From positions 62,001 through 126,000 of the forward strand of contig CANLBM010000007.1 in NCBI GenBank assembly GCA_947488845.1: 64,000 bases of DNA, given 5' to 3'. Under the pieces are notes generated by a model that had not been told where the DNA came from, did not search any database, and saw only the letters and a program-made list of their open reading frames with translations. A program made the translations under genes and the position numbers. Origin of the DNA: an uncultured Sphingomonadaceae bacterium. GTDB taxonomy: Bacteria > Pseudomonadota > Alphaproteobacteria > Sphingomonadales > Sphingomonadaceae. This document shows, in pieces, positions 1-7,990 of the stretch. The stretch's first letter is position 1; every line of letters begins with the position of its first letter.

Positions 1-1258
1 CGGTTCCGCCGGATTCCATATAGGGCAAGATGGTCAGTCCCGGATATCGCTTGTCGATACTGTAGCGCACCGCCGCCTTGACATCGTCGCGCAGGCTTGA
101 TTCGGGACTTTCAGTTACATCGCCTGTCAGCTTGAAACGGACATTGTCATTGCCGATGATCTCCTTCAGCTTCGCCTCGGTCGCAGCAGCCCCCACGCCC
201 GGGAATATCCGGCAATTGACCGTGGCCGTGGCCGATTGCGGCAGGGCATTTTCGGCGTGCCCAGCCTGCAACATCGTCGCGACACAAGTGGTTCCGAGCG
301 TGCCGACGGATTCCGGATCGGCCTGCAGCGTCGCGATGGCCGAAGCGTCCGACGGGTCCGCCGCAAAACGCAGCATCGCCTGCCCCAGTTCGCCGGGGGT
401 CAGTTTGCCGGCAGTGGCGAAATAGCTTCGGGTCAAATCCGTTGCCTGCACCGGAAATTTACAGGCGGCAATTTTCTCCAGCGCGTCGGCCAGTTCATAA
501 ATCGCATTGTCCGCACGCGGGCGGGAGGAATGTCCGCCCGGGTTGGTCACGGTCAGCTCATAGGTGGCATAGGTCTTTTCCGCAGATTGCACCTGAAACG
601 CGACCGGTGTGCCGTCCTCGGCCAGCGCGATTCCACCAGCATCGCTGTTCAGGATGAAGGCCGGGTCGATATTCTTCGCGACATATTCCGCCTGAGCGCG
701 GGTCGAGACCATGCCGGTTTCCTCGTCCCCCGAAAAGACCAGGACCAGATCGCGCGACGGCTGCCAGCCCTCGGCCTTCAGCCGGAGGAAAGTCGATGTC
801 AGATTGGTGATGCCATATTTATTGTCCATCGTGGCGCGACCGAAGAAATAGCCGTCCTCTTCGGTCAGGGTGAACGGCGGGCGCACCCAGTCCTTGGCCA
901 GCGCGTCGACCACGTCCATGTGGCCGAGCAGGACAATCGGCTTGGCGGTGCTGCCTGGCCTGGCGCGATAGGTGACCATCAGCCCCTGGGTTTTCTCGCC
1001 CTCGCTGTCATAGTCGGTGACGCTGATGTCAGCATCGGAAAAGCCGGCCTTTTTGAACCGGTCGACGAGATAGGACACCATTGCCGGAACCTGTTGCTGA
1101 CCGCGCGCCGTCCGGAAGGCGATAATATCGCGATAGATATCCCGTGCCATCTGCTCGTGCGCTGTCAACGGAACCTTGTCCTGCGCCAGCGATGTCTGGG
1201 TCGACAGAGCACCCGCCACCAGTGCAAGCGCCATCCGGCCAGACCATTTTTGCGTCAT
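1..1258 (-). CDS. M20 family metallopeptidase, secreted (3' end outside window)
   Basis: Reading the minus strand from an ATG at 1258 gives an open frame of 419 codons that runs off the window start. Residues 1-26 look like a signal peptide ending LAQ before the mature chain, so the enzyme is probably periplasmic or lipid-face exported. GHMDVVDA (about 112-119) carries the first zinc ligand and the Asp that follows it, and GDEETG (about 177-182) carries the catalytic glutamate of M20 peptidases. A later NPGGHSSRP stretch matches the dimerisation-domain entry of the family. The likely role is hydrolysis of dipeptides or N-acyl amino acids with a di-zinc centre; the substrate cannot be told from sequence. 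It is divergent from the VWA gene at 1509. A second, unrelated secreted M20 enzyme lies at 50153. Confidence 0.88.
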   Translation of the reverse strand, partial: MTQKWSGRMALALVAGALSTQTSLAQDKVPLTAHEQMARDIYRDIIAFRTARGQQQVPAMVSYLVDRFKKAGFSDADISVTDYDSEGEKTQGLMVTYRARPGSTAKPIVLLGHMDVVDALAKDWVRPPFTLTEEDGYFFGRATMDNKYGITNLTSTFLRLKAEGWQPSRDLVLVFSGDEETGMVSTRAQAEYVAKNIDPAFILNSDAGGIALAEDGTPVAFQVQSAEKTYATYELTVTNPGGHSSRPRADNAIYELADALEKIAACKFPVQATDLTRSYFATAGKLTPGELGQAMLRFAADPSDASAIATLQADPESVGTLGTTCVATMLQAGHAENALPQSATATVNCRIFPGVGAAATEAKLKEIIGNDNVRFKLTGDVTESPESSLRDDVKAAVRYSIDKRYPGLTILPYMESGGT

Positions 1259-1508
1259 TTTCCGAACATTATATCCAGTCACAGTCGACTCCCCCAAAAA
1301 ATCACATCCTATCTGATGGGCAAGATGTGTAAACCATTCTGTTTATGTCGGTCTCCAGGACGACGCAGGAGCCGTTGCCGGCCGCTTCCCCCTTTGCTTG
1401 CCGTCCAGATCAGCCTCGCGACGAATGTAACATCATATCATGTGTTCATTTTCCAGTCAGGCACGATCTGCCAGCTTTGCAAACGGGTCGGAGCACAGGA
1501 GGGAAACA

Positions 1509-3263
1509 ATGCGCCATTTCAATTTTTCAGGGAGAAGCCTGTCGATGCTTGCGGTTGCCGGACTTGCACTGACGTCCGCTTCGCCGTCACTCGACGCGCG
1601 CTCGATCGCCCGTCCGGCCCCGCCGCATCCGGTGAACTGCTCCATCTTCTCGCGGATCAACGATCATCGCTATAATAATCAACGGCCCGGCGCTCTGCGC
1701 GCCTCGCCCACCATGGCACCCTCACCGCCACCGCCACCACCGCCGCCATCATCGCAAATCGTGACGACCCGCAAGGCCGTGGCCAGTGGTGCGATAGCCG
1801 CCGAGCGCAGCATGGCGCCTTATCCATATCCTCGTCCCCTGCCCTTGCCTTATCCCCAGCCGCAAGACCGCGAACGCTATGACGGCAAGGATGTCGCCAG
1901 CATCAAGCGGGTTGCGGATGAGCCGGTGTCCACCTTTGCCGTCGACGTCGATACCGGCAGCTATTCCAACGTCCGCCGGTTTCTCAATGACGGCCAGTTG
2001 CCGCCGGAAGCAGCCGTCCGGACCGAGGAAATGATCAACTATTTCCGCTATGATTATCCGAGACCGCAAGACCGGGCGACTCCGTTCAGCGTGTCGACCG
2101 ATCTCTCGACCACCCCGTGGAACGATGCCAGCCGCTTGCTGAGAATTGGCCTGCGCGGCTATGACGTGGACAGCGATGAACGGCCGCGCGCCAATCTGGT
2201 GTTTCTGGTCGACGTGTCGGGTTCGATGAACAGCCGCGACAAGCTGCCGCTGGTCAAATCAACCCTGACCGCGCTGGCGAGCGAGTTGCGTAGCGATGAC
2301 CGGGTTTCGATCGTGGTCTATTCCGGCACGGTCGGGCTGTTGCTCGCGCCGACATCGAACAAGGATCATGTCAAACAGGCGGTCGATTGCCTTTCGGCCA
2401 GCGGATCGACCGCGGGCGGCGATGCGCTCAAGCTGGCTTATTCGACCGCTCGCGACAATTTCCTCGATAGCGGGATCAACCGGATCATCATGGCCACCGA
2501 TGGCGACTTCAATGTCGGCACGTCGAATACGGACGAGCTGAAGAAATATGTCGCGAAACAGCGCGAAAGCGGCGTCACGCTTACCATGCTCGGCTATGGC
2601 AGCGGCAATATCCGCGACGAGCTGATGGAGGGCATCGCCAATGTCGGCAACGGCAATTATGCCTATATCGACAGCGCGATGGAGGCCCGCAAAGTGCTGG
2701 GATCCGAACTCAGCTCGACCCTGTTCACCATCGCCAAGGATGTCAAAATCCAGATCGAGTTCAATCCGGCGCATGTGAAGGAATATCGCCTGATCGGCTA
2801 TGAAAACCGCCTGCTCGCCGAAGAGGATTTTGCCAATGACCGGATCGACGCCGGCGATATCGGCGCCGGTCATCAGGTGACCGCGCTTTACGAGATCATG
2901 CCGACCGATGCTTCCGGCTGGCTTCCCGAGCGGCGCTATCCGGCCAACCGGGTGGTTGAACGGCAATCGGACTTCAACGGTGAAATGGCGCAGGTCAAGC
3001 TGCGCTATAAATTGCCCGACGAGGACAGGTCACGGCTGATCACGCGGTCGATCGCATCGCACGACCTGCGCTCGGCAAGCCGTCCCGCCGGGGACATGGC
3101 TTTTGCGGTGGCGGTAGCCGCCTTTGGCCAGAAACTGCGCGGGGACAAATATCTCGGCGACTATGATTTCGGGAATATCGGAACACTTAGCGGCAATGGC
3201 GGGGATTATTGGCGTCAGGAATTCCGCAAGCTTAACGATCTGGCGGATAGCCACAGCAGCTGA
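1509..3263 (+). CDS. VWA domain protein of the YfbK type, exported
   Basis: A 584-residue protein. I chose ATG 1509 because a strong AGGAGGGA ribosome site sits just upstream and it gives a signal-like N terminus (residues 1-30); the frame is open further upstream without such a site. A proline-only run of eight residues lies near residue 75, probably a linker. The von Willebrand A domain holds the metal-ion site DVSGSMNS (about 234-241) and a later ATDGDFNVG strand, and is preceded by the YfbK-type N-terminal region with FAVDVDTGSYSN. The C-terminal part resembles the YfbK C-terminal domain. Family members of about 570-600 residues are common in Proteobacteria and their function is unknown; metal-dependent protein binding in the periplasm is an inference. 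Confidence 0.88.
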   Translation: MRHFNFSGRSLSMLAVAGLALTSASPSLDARSIARPAPPHPVNCSIFSRINDHRYNNQRPGALRASPTMAPSPPPPPPPPSSQIVTTRKAVASGAIAAERSMAPYPYPRPLPLPYPQPQDRERYDGKDVASIKRVADEPVSTFAVDVDTGSYSNVRRFLNDGQLPPEAAVRTEEMINYFRYDYPRPQDRATPFSVSTDLSTTPWNDASRLLRIGLRGYDVDSDERPRANLVFLVDVSGSMNSRDKLPLVKSTLTALASELRSDDRVSIVVYSGTVGLLLAPTSNKDHVKQAVDCLSASGSTAGGDALKLAYSTARDNFLDSGINRIIMATDGDFNVGTSNTDELKKYVAKQRESGVTLTMLGYGSGNIRDELMEGIANVGNGNYAYIDSAMEARKVLGSELSSTLFTIAKDVKIQIEFNPAHVKEYRLIGYENRLLAEEDFANDRIDAGDIGAGHQVTALYEIMPTDASGWLPERRYPANRVVERQSDFNGEMAQVKLRYKLPDEDRSRLITRSIASHDLRSASRPAGDMAFAVAVAAFGQKLRGDKYLGDYDFGNIGTLSGNGGDYWRQEFRKLNDLADSHSS

Positions 3264-3353
3264 AATAGACGGGAGGACGACAAGTTAGCCCCACATAGTT
3301 ATCGAAATTAACCTAATTTGGTAACCTTTTGTCTCATATAGGAACAGTTTCAA

Positions 3354-3439
3354 GGGGAAAGCCCCCGGATGGTGGAGCGTCCTAACTGGACTCACGCTTC
3401 ATTATCCGCCATTTTACTCAATCGTTTCGAGAAAATGGC
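3354..3439 (+). promoter_or_regulatory. Structured leader upstream of the OmpA-domain gene
   Basis: Two inverted repeats lie in the 206-bp gap before the gene at 3470. One is AGGGG-AAAG-CCCC at about 3354-3366. The other pairs GCCATTTT (3408-3415) with AAAATGGC (3432-3439) and continues inward with CTC/GAG around a short loop. No T-run follows, so neither looks like a terminator. A 5' untranslated region structure is possible; the type is unknown. Confidence 0.3.
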
Positions 3440-3469
3440 ATTGGGCCGAAACAGGGACTGAGGTTATCT

Positions 3470-4231
3470 ATGGAATTCCGAGGCAAGATATTGACCGGTG
3501 CGGCGGCGACGGTGGTTTTGGCACTGGCTGGCCATGTCGTGACGGGCGAGAAGTTCATTTCCGGTCTGGAGCAACAGGCTCAGACAGAATTGGCCGCACG
3601 GGGCCTGGATAATACAAGCGTCAGCTTTGGCCGCGATCCCCTGTCGCGCAGCGCCGTTCTGGATGGCGATATGCCCGACGATATGAAAGAGGAAGCTCTG
3701 GGCGTGGTCACCGCCATCCCTGGCGTCTCCGGTGCAAGCTGGAAAGGCGAGGAAGATGCCGGGAACCCTGACGATGCCAATATCGCCGCCCCGGCCATAG
3801 GCTCCGGCAACCCGGAAGAAGTTGCCAAATGCCAGAATGGTGTCGACAAGATTATCGAAGCCAGGAATATCAGTTTCCGTTCCGGCAGCGCCTATGTATC
3901 GCCGGAATCCAACAAGATTCTAGACGCGATTGCCGCCGCGCTCAAAAGCTGCGACGGACAGTCGATAGCGGTTGAAGGACATACCGATGACAATGGCGAC
4001 CGCAATGTCAACCGGATCATGTCACAGGAACGGGCTGATCGCATCAAGGCCGGCCTTGTCGAGCGCGGGATACCTGCAAACCTGATCACCGCGACGGGCT
4101 ATGGATCAACGCGACCGCGCGCAAAGGGATCGGACACAGCGGCTGACGCAAAAAATCGCCGGATTGAATTCCGGATCGGCGCTGCAAATGGCGCGCGACA
4201 AAATGATGCCGAAGCGCAACAGGGAGAATGA
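3470..4231 (+). CDS. OmpA-domain envelope protein with N-terminal anchor
   Basis: A 253-residue protein. Residues 1-25 form a hydrophobic export or anchor segment. The middle (about 30-105) has a pattern like BON-type domains, with alternating hydrophobic residues and VTAIPGVSGASW. The C-terminal OmpA-like peptidoglycan-binding domain (about 120-240) shows FRSGSAYVSPES, VEGHTDDNGD, the RADRIKAGLVERG helix, and NRRIEFRI, which contain the Asp and Arg that bind diaminopimelate in this family. The ATG at 3470 follows GACTGAGG. Four bases separate its stop from a 33-codon membrane peptide, and a helix-hairpin-helix membrane protein follows, so the three probably form one transcription unit. It is distinct from Pal (56782) and the OmpA lipoprotein (6466). 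A cell-wall anchoring role is inferred. Confidence 0.85.
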   Translation: MEFRGKILTGAAATVVLALAGHVVTGEKFISGLEQQAQTELAARGLDNTSVSFGRDPLSRSAVLDGDMPDDMKEEALGVVTAIPGVSGASWKGEEDAGNPDDANIAAPAIGSGNPEEVAKCQNGVDKIIEARNISFRSGSAYVSPESNKILDAIAAALKSCDGQSIAVEGHTDDNGDRNVNRIMSQERADRIKAGLVERGIPANLITATGYGSTRPRAKGSDTAADAKNRRIEFRIGAANGARQNDAEAQQGE

Positions 4232-4234
4232 ACT

Positions 4235-4336
4235 ATGCCACTTTTGCTTGAAAATCTGTTGCTCCTCCTAGTGACTTTTGCGATTGGCATCACTATCGGC
4301 TGGTTTATCTGGGGCCGGAACACAGAAGAATATTAG
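4235..4336 (+). CDS. 33-residue single-span membrane peptide
   Basis: A short open frame with a good AGGGAGA ribosome site seven bases before the ATG, placed four bases after the OmpA-domain gene and 44 bases before the next gene. The peptide is one hydrophobic helix (about residues 3-27, rich in Leu and Ile) followed by a polar tail RNTEEY. Its pattern closely resembles the N-terminal membrane helix of the next protein (LLYLIALFIGVVTAFWIW against LLLLVTFAIGITIGWFIW). This suggests a duplicated or split anchor module rather than a random frame. Function unknown; it may pair with the neighbouring anchor. No other evidence of translation is available. Confidence 0.6.
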   Translation: MPLLLENLLLLLVTFAIGITIGWFIWGRNTEEY

Positions 4337-4380
4337 GCCAGACCGGCAACACACAGGATTCAAAACGGGGTTTTGATAAG

Positions 4381-4980
4381 ATGATTACGCTGATTACCGC
4401 CAATTGGCTGTTATACCTGATTGCACTCTTCATTGGTGTGGTCACCGCTTTCTGGATCTGGGCTGCAACCGGTCGCGATGCGTCTGTCCTCGACGATTTC
4501 AACGCTGATGACGGGTTGCTTGCGAAAGCGGGAGAACCGGTGCCACCGGCAGAACCGAAAGCACCGCCCCCGGCGGTAGCTGCCCCTGCTCCGGCGACGC
4601 CACCAGCGGCGCCTGTACAAAAACCCGTCGTCAAACCGGTCATCGCGCCAGTTGCACCAAAATTACCGAAAAAGCCGGCGGCGACAGCAGAGGCTGCGCC
4701 AACACCGGTGGGCAAGCCGAAAATACCGCCGGCAGTCGGTGAACCGGACAACCTGCGCCTGATCAAGGGTGTCGGTCCCAAACTGAATACGCTGCTGATC
4801 AGCCTTGGTGTAACCCGGTTCGACCAGATCGCCGAATGGAAAGAAGCCGAAATTACCGAAATCGACCAGTATCTCGATACGTTCAGCGGACGGATCACCA
4901 GAGACGCGTGGATCGATCAGGCCAAGTTTCTCGCCAAGGACGATATCGCCGGATTTGAAAAGAAATACGGCAAGCTCTAG
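4381..4980 (+). CDS. Membrane-anchored helix-hairpin-helix protein (COG3743-like)
   Basis: A 199-residue protein in three parts: a membrane helix at about residues 8-30, a long Pro/Ala/Lys-rich linker (about 45-120), and a C-terminal domain (about 120-195) with LRLIKGVGPKLNTLLISLG, the signature of the predicted flap-endonuclease-like helix-turn-helix family. That fold usually binds nucleic acid or mediates protein contacts; nuclease activity has not been shown for such short forms and no catalytic acidic cluster is evident. Proteins of this make-up are frequent in Sphingomonadales. It ends the small cluster that begins with the OmpA-domain gene at 3470 and converges with the CorC-type gene at 4994, only 13 bases away. 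Confidence 0.75.
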   Translation: MITLITANWLLYLIALFIGVVTAFWIWAATGRDASVLDDFNADDGLLAKAGEPVPPAEPKAPPPAVAAPAPATPPAAPVQKPVVKPVIAPVAPKLPKKPAATAEAAPTPVGKPKIPPAVGEPDNLRLIKGVGPKLNTLLISLGVTRFDQIAEWKEAEITEIDQYLDTFSGRITRDAWIDQAKFLAKDDIAGFEKKYGKL

Positions 4981-4993
4981 GGCCTGAAGCCGG

Positions 4994-6346
4994 TCAATCC
5001 ACTTCGGGATTGCCGGCCCTGACGATCAGCTTGTCGATCTTGCGACCGTCCATATCGACAATTTCGAATATCCAGTCCTGATCCTCAAAGGTTTCGCCTT
5101 CTTCCGGCAGGTGCCGCAATTGCGCCAATGCATGGCCGGCAACCGTCGCATAATCACGGTCTTCCGACAGCCTCATCCCTAGCCGTTCGGCCAGCGCATC
5201 GATCGCCATTGCGCCGGACACGAGATAGCTGCCATCGGCCCGTTCGATCAGGCTGCGCTGGGTTCTCTCATCCTGGTCCGATACAAATTCACCGGCGATG
5301 GAACTCAACAGGTCGTTGGGCGTCACGATGCCTTCGAAATGGCCATATTCATCGTGCACCAGCACCATCGGCACTTCGGCTTCGCGCAAGATATCCAGCG
5401 CGTCGAGTGCATCGAGCTGATCAGGCACTTTCTCGAGCGCGCGCATCAATTTGCGCAGATCCAGAAGCTCGCCGCTCAATTGTGCAGCGACAATATCACG
5501 CGCCTGAACGACACCGCAGATATCATCGACCGATTCTTCCGCCACCGGAAAGCGGCTGTGCGGCGACGCGATCAGCAATCCGTGTATTTCCTCGGTTGTC
5601 GCATTGACATTGAGCCAGTCGACTTCGGTCCGCGGGGTCATCACCTCGCGGATCGGCCGGTCCGCCATCCGGACCACCCCGGCGATGACCGCCCGCTCAT
5701 GTTCTTCGATCACACCGGAACGCGTCGCTTCGGCAAAGACCATCTGCAATTCGTCCGCGGTCACATGGCTTTTCTCGTCCCGCTTCATTCCCATCATCCG
5801 GAAGATCAAGGCGCTGCTATTGTCGAGCAACCAGACGAGAGGCGCTGACACGCGCGCCAGAAAGGCCATGGGCGGAGCCATGACGACCGCGATCCGCTCT
5901 GCCGAACGCAGCGCAATCTGCTTCGGCACCAGTTCGCCAACAACCAGTGAGGCATAAGTGGTCAGACCGATAACCAATACGAAGCCGACGGTGCCGGATA
6001 AATCCTTCCCCATCCCGAGCGCGTGCAACCGCTCCGCCACCGGACCGCCGAGGCTGGCACCGGAGAACGCACCGGCAACGATACCGATCAGGGTGATGCC
6101 GATTTGCACGGTGGACAGGAACTTGCCGGGATCGCTGGCCAAGAGAAGCGCGGTCTTGGCACCCCGATTCCCCTGATCAGCCAAGCTGTGCAAATTCGCC
6201 TTGCGTGCGGAAACTATCGCCAGCTCCGACATGGCAAATACACCATTGATCAGCACCAGCATTATTATGATCGCGACGTCAAACCAGGGAAAGGGTGTCA
6301 TATTGTCCATTGAAAGGGCGAAATGCCATACCCCCTTTAGCAGCAT
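4994..6346 (-). CDS. Hemolysin/CorC family membrane protein (DUF21-CBS-CorC)
   Basis: Up to 450 residues. The DUF21/CNNM membrane domain covers about residues 20-200 with ELAIVSARK and GELVPKQIALRSAERIA typical of the family. Two CBS domains follow (about 225-350; IREVMTPRTEVDWL and VPMVLVHDEYGHFEGIVTPN), then a C-terminal CorC/HlyC transporter-associated domain. Members are linked to magnesium or cobalt export or resistance; the older name hemolysin is historical. The start is uncertain: ATG codons at 6346, 6310 and 6301 are in frame, and the last gives the N terminus usual for the family (MTPFPWFDVAIIIM). The upstream region is shared with the EcfG-driven lipoprotein gene on the other strand. 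Confidence 0.88.
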   Translation of the reverse strand: MLLKGVWHFALSMDNMTPFPWFDVAIIIMLVLINGVFAMSELAIVSARKANLHSLADQGNRGAKTALLLASDPGKFLSTVQIGITLIGIVAGAFSGASLGGPVAERLHALGMGKDLSGTVGFVLVIGLTTYASLVVGELVPKQIALRSAERIAVVMAPPMAFLARVSAPLVWLLDNSSALIFRMMGMKRDEKSHVTADELQMVFAEATRSGVIEEHERAVIAGVVRMADRPIREVMTPRTEVDWLNVNATTEEIHGLLIASPHSRFPVAEESVDDICGVVQARDIVAAQLSGELLDLRKLMRALEKVPDQLDALDALDILREAEVPMVLVHDEYGHFEGIVTPNDLLSSIAGEFVSDQDERTQRSLIERADGSYLVSGAMAIDALAERLGMRLSEDRDYATVAGHALAQLRHLPEEGETFEDQDWIFEIVDMDGRKIDKLIVRAGNPEVD

Positions 6347-6402
6347 GTTTTACACAATCTCAAGTTTGCTGTCAGTTGTCGTTCATTTATCGTGCGTTAA
6401 GC

Positions 6403-6427
6403 GGAACCTTCTGTTCGACGGAGCGTT
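6403..6427 (+). promoter_or_regulatory. EcfG-type general stress promoter
   Basis: GGAAC (6403-6407), a 16-base spacer and CGTT (6424-6427) match the -35/-10 consensus of the alphaproteobacterial general stress sigma factor EcfG. The expected start point is about 35 bases before the lipoprotein gene at 6466. It is the only such match I saw in the intergenic regions of this window. Confidence 0.7.
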
Positions 6428-6465
6428 GTCTTGATCGAACAGGAATATTTCAAAGGGGAATGGAA

Positions 6466-7140
6466 ATGCGGATAAACAGATCAATAATTACGGCAGCTTC
6501 GCTTGGTGCCTTGGCGCTAACCAGCGGCTGCGTGACCAATCCGGAAACCGGAAATCGTACAATCTCGAAGGCTGCCATTGGCGGCCTCGGCGGTGTTGTC
6601 GGCGGCTATCTGCTGGGTGACGTGCTCGGCGGCAAGAATGACCGTACTGCCAAGATCGTCGGCGCCGGACTCGGTGGCCTCGCTGGTGCAGGCATCGGCT
6701 ATTATATGGACGAGCAGGAAAAGAAGCTGCGCGAACAGACCGCCGGCACCGGTATCGATGTCACCCGCGAAGGTGACAACCTTATCCTCAACATGCCTTC
6801 CAACGTGACCTTCGGCGTCGATAGCAGCGCGATCAGCCCGTCGTTTCAAACCACATTGGGCAACGTCGCCAATACGCTTTCAAGCTACGAAAAAAGCTAT
6901 GTCGACGTACTCGGCCACACCGACAGCACCGGCAGCGACGCCTATAACCAGTCGCTGTCCGAACGGCGGGCGGAATCGGTTGCCAACTTCCTCGCCAACA
7001 GCGGCGTCCAGCGCGCGCGCCTTGCGACACGCGGCTATGGCGAGAGCCAGCCGATTGCCAGCAACAGCACCGAAGAAGGCCGGGCAGCCAACCGCCGGGT
7101 CGAAATCAAGATCGTTCCGATCGCACAGTCCGATCTGTAA
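6466..7140 (+). CDS. OmpA family outer-membrane lipoprotein, YiaD-like
   Basis: A 224-residue protein. ATG 6466 is preferred over 6460 because AAAGGGGA lies seven bases before it. The signal peptide ends with LTSGC, a lipobox-like site (Cys at about residue 20), so a lipoprotein is likely. Residues 35-85 form glycine-zipper repeats (GGLGGVVGGYLLGDVLGG and GAGLGGLAGAGIGYYMDEQE), followed by an OmpA peptidoglycan-binding domain (about 105-220) with VLGHTDSTGSD and the RRAESVANFL helix. This is the layout of YiaD/ArfA-type proteins. The EcfG promoter just upstream predicts induction under general stress. Role: tethering the outer membrane to peptidoglycan, inferred from the family. Confidence 0.88.
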   Translation: MRINRSIITAASLGALALTSGCVTNPETGNRTISKAAIGGLGGVVGGYLLGDVLGGKNDRTAKIVGAGLGGLAGAGIGYYMDEQEKKLREQTAGTGIDVTREGDNLILNMPSNVTFGVDSSAISPSFQTTLGNVANTLSSYEKSYVDVLGHTDSTGSDAYNQSLSERRAESVANFLANSGVQRARLATRGYGESQPIASNSTEEGRAANRRVEIKIVPIAQSDL

Positions 7141-7173
7141 AACCAATATAGCGCTTGCGCTAAACCATTGATT

Positions 7174-7211
7174 ACGGGCATCCTCTTCAAAAATCAGAAG
7201 AGGATGCCCGT
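7174..7211 (+). promoter_or_regulatory. Perfect 15-bp hairpin covering the SDR ribosome site
   Basis: ACGGGCATCCTCTTC (7174-7188) is the exact complement of 7197-7211, with the eight-base loop AAAAATCA. The 3' arm contains GAAGAGG, the only good Shine-Dalgarno candidate for the ATG at 7214. No T-run follows directly, so a simple terminator for the preceding gene is less likely, though not excluded. Confidence 0.6.
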
Positions 7212-7213
7212 TC

Positions 7214-7981
7214 ATGCCTATACCCAATTTTTCTATCGACCTCACAGGTCGCACGGCAATCGTGACCGGCGCTTCCGCCGGACTGGGTCGGCGTTTTGCC
7301 AAGGTACTGGCCGCTTGCGGGGCGAAGGTCGCCTGCACGGCGCGCCGCAAGGACAAGCTCGACGCGCTGGTTGAAGAGATTACCGCCGAGGGCGGTACCG
7401 CCAAAGCCTTTGCGCTGGACGTTCGCGACGCGGCGCAGCTTCAGGCAATCATCCCCGCAGTTACCGAGAGTCTTGGTCAGCCCGATATACTCGTCAACAA
7501 CGCCGGGATCGTCGATGCCGAACATGCCACCCGGATGTCGATCGACCTGATCGACGATGTTCTGGATACGAATCTGCGTAGCGTGTTCATCCTGTCTAAC
7601 GAGTTTGCCCGTCCGCTGATCGCCCAGAAAACACCCGGGCGGATCGTCAATGTCGCGTCCATCGCAGCCACCAGCTATAGTGGCGGCGGAGCCGCGCTCT
7701 ATTCGACGACCAAGGCCGGGGTCGTTCGCATCACCGAAACCCTGGCGGTGGAATGGTCAAAATTTCATATCAATGTGAATGGCATTGCGCCGGGCCTGTT
7801 CGCCACCGACATGGCCGATGGCATGATCGAGCGCGCTGGCGATTTTTCGGTCCAATTCCCGCGCAAGCGTGTGGCTCAGCCGGAGCAGATGGACAGCACA
7901 TTATTGTTTCTGGTGTCGCCGTCCTCGGATGCGGTCACCGGCACCGTGATCAAGATCGATGACGGTCAGGGTTCGCGCTAG
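7214..7981 (+). CDS. Short-chain dehydrogenase/reductase
   Basis: A 255-residue classical SDR. The Rossmann cofactor motif TGASAGLG lies at about residues 19-26, NNAG at about 95-98, and the catalytic tetrad is visible as the Ser of the IAATSYSGG region and YSTTK (Tyr-x3-Lys, about 158-162). The Arg-Arg after the first beta-alpha unit (CTARRKDKL) favours NADPH. The C-terminal IKIDDGQGSR is typical of FabG-like SDRs. The substrate cannot be assigned. Its ribosome site lies in a perfect 15-bp hairpin (7174-7211), so translation may be regulated by RNA folding. It converges with the UbiH-type gene, ten bases away. Confidence 0.9.
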   Translation: MPIPNFSIDLTGRTAIVTGASAGLGRRFAKVLAACGAKVACTARRKDKLDALVEEITAEGGTAKAFALDVRDAAQLQAIIPAVTESLGQPDILVNNAGIVDAEHATRMSIDLIDDVLDTNLRSVFILSNEFARPLIAQKTPGRIVNVASIAATSYSGGGAALYSTTKAGVVRITETLAVEWSKFHINVNGIAPGLFATDMADGMIERAGDFSVQFPRKRVAQPEQMDSTLLFLVSPSSDAVTGTVIKIDDGQGSR

Positions 7982-7990
7982 CGACCGAGC

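Noticed and set aside
236..1675. A 479-codon open frame on the plus strand
   Set aside because: It lies antisense to the M20 peptidase, whose metal-site motifs prove the coding frame. High GC creates long shadow frames.
3310..3335. CtrA box from two TTAACC/TAACC half-sites upstream of the OmpA-domain gene
   Set aside because: The spacing is not TTAA-N7-TTAA and the halves are partly inverted; too weak to report as a site.
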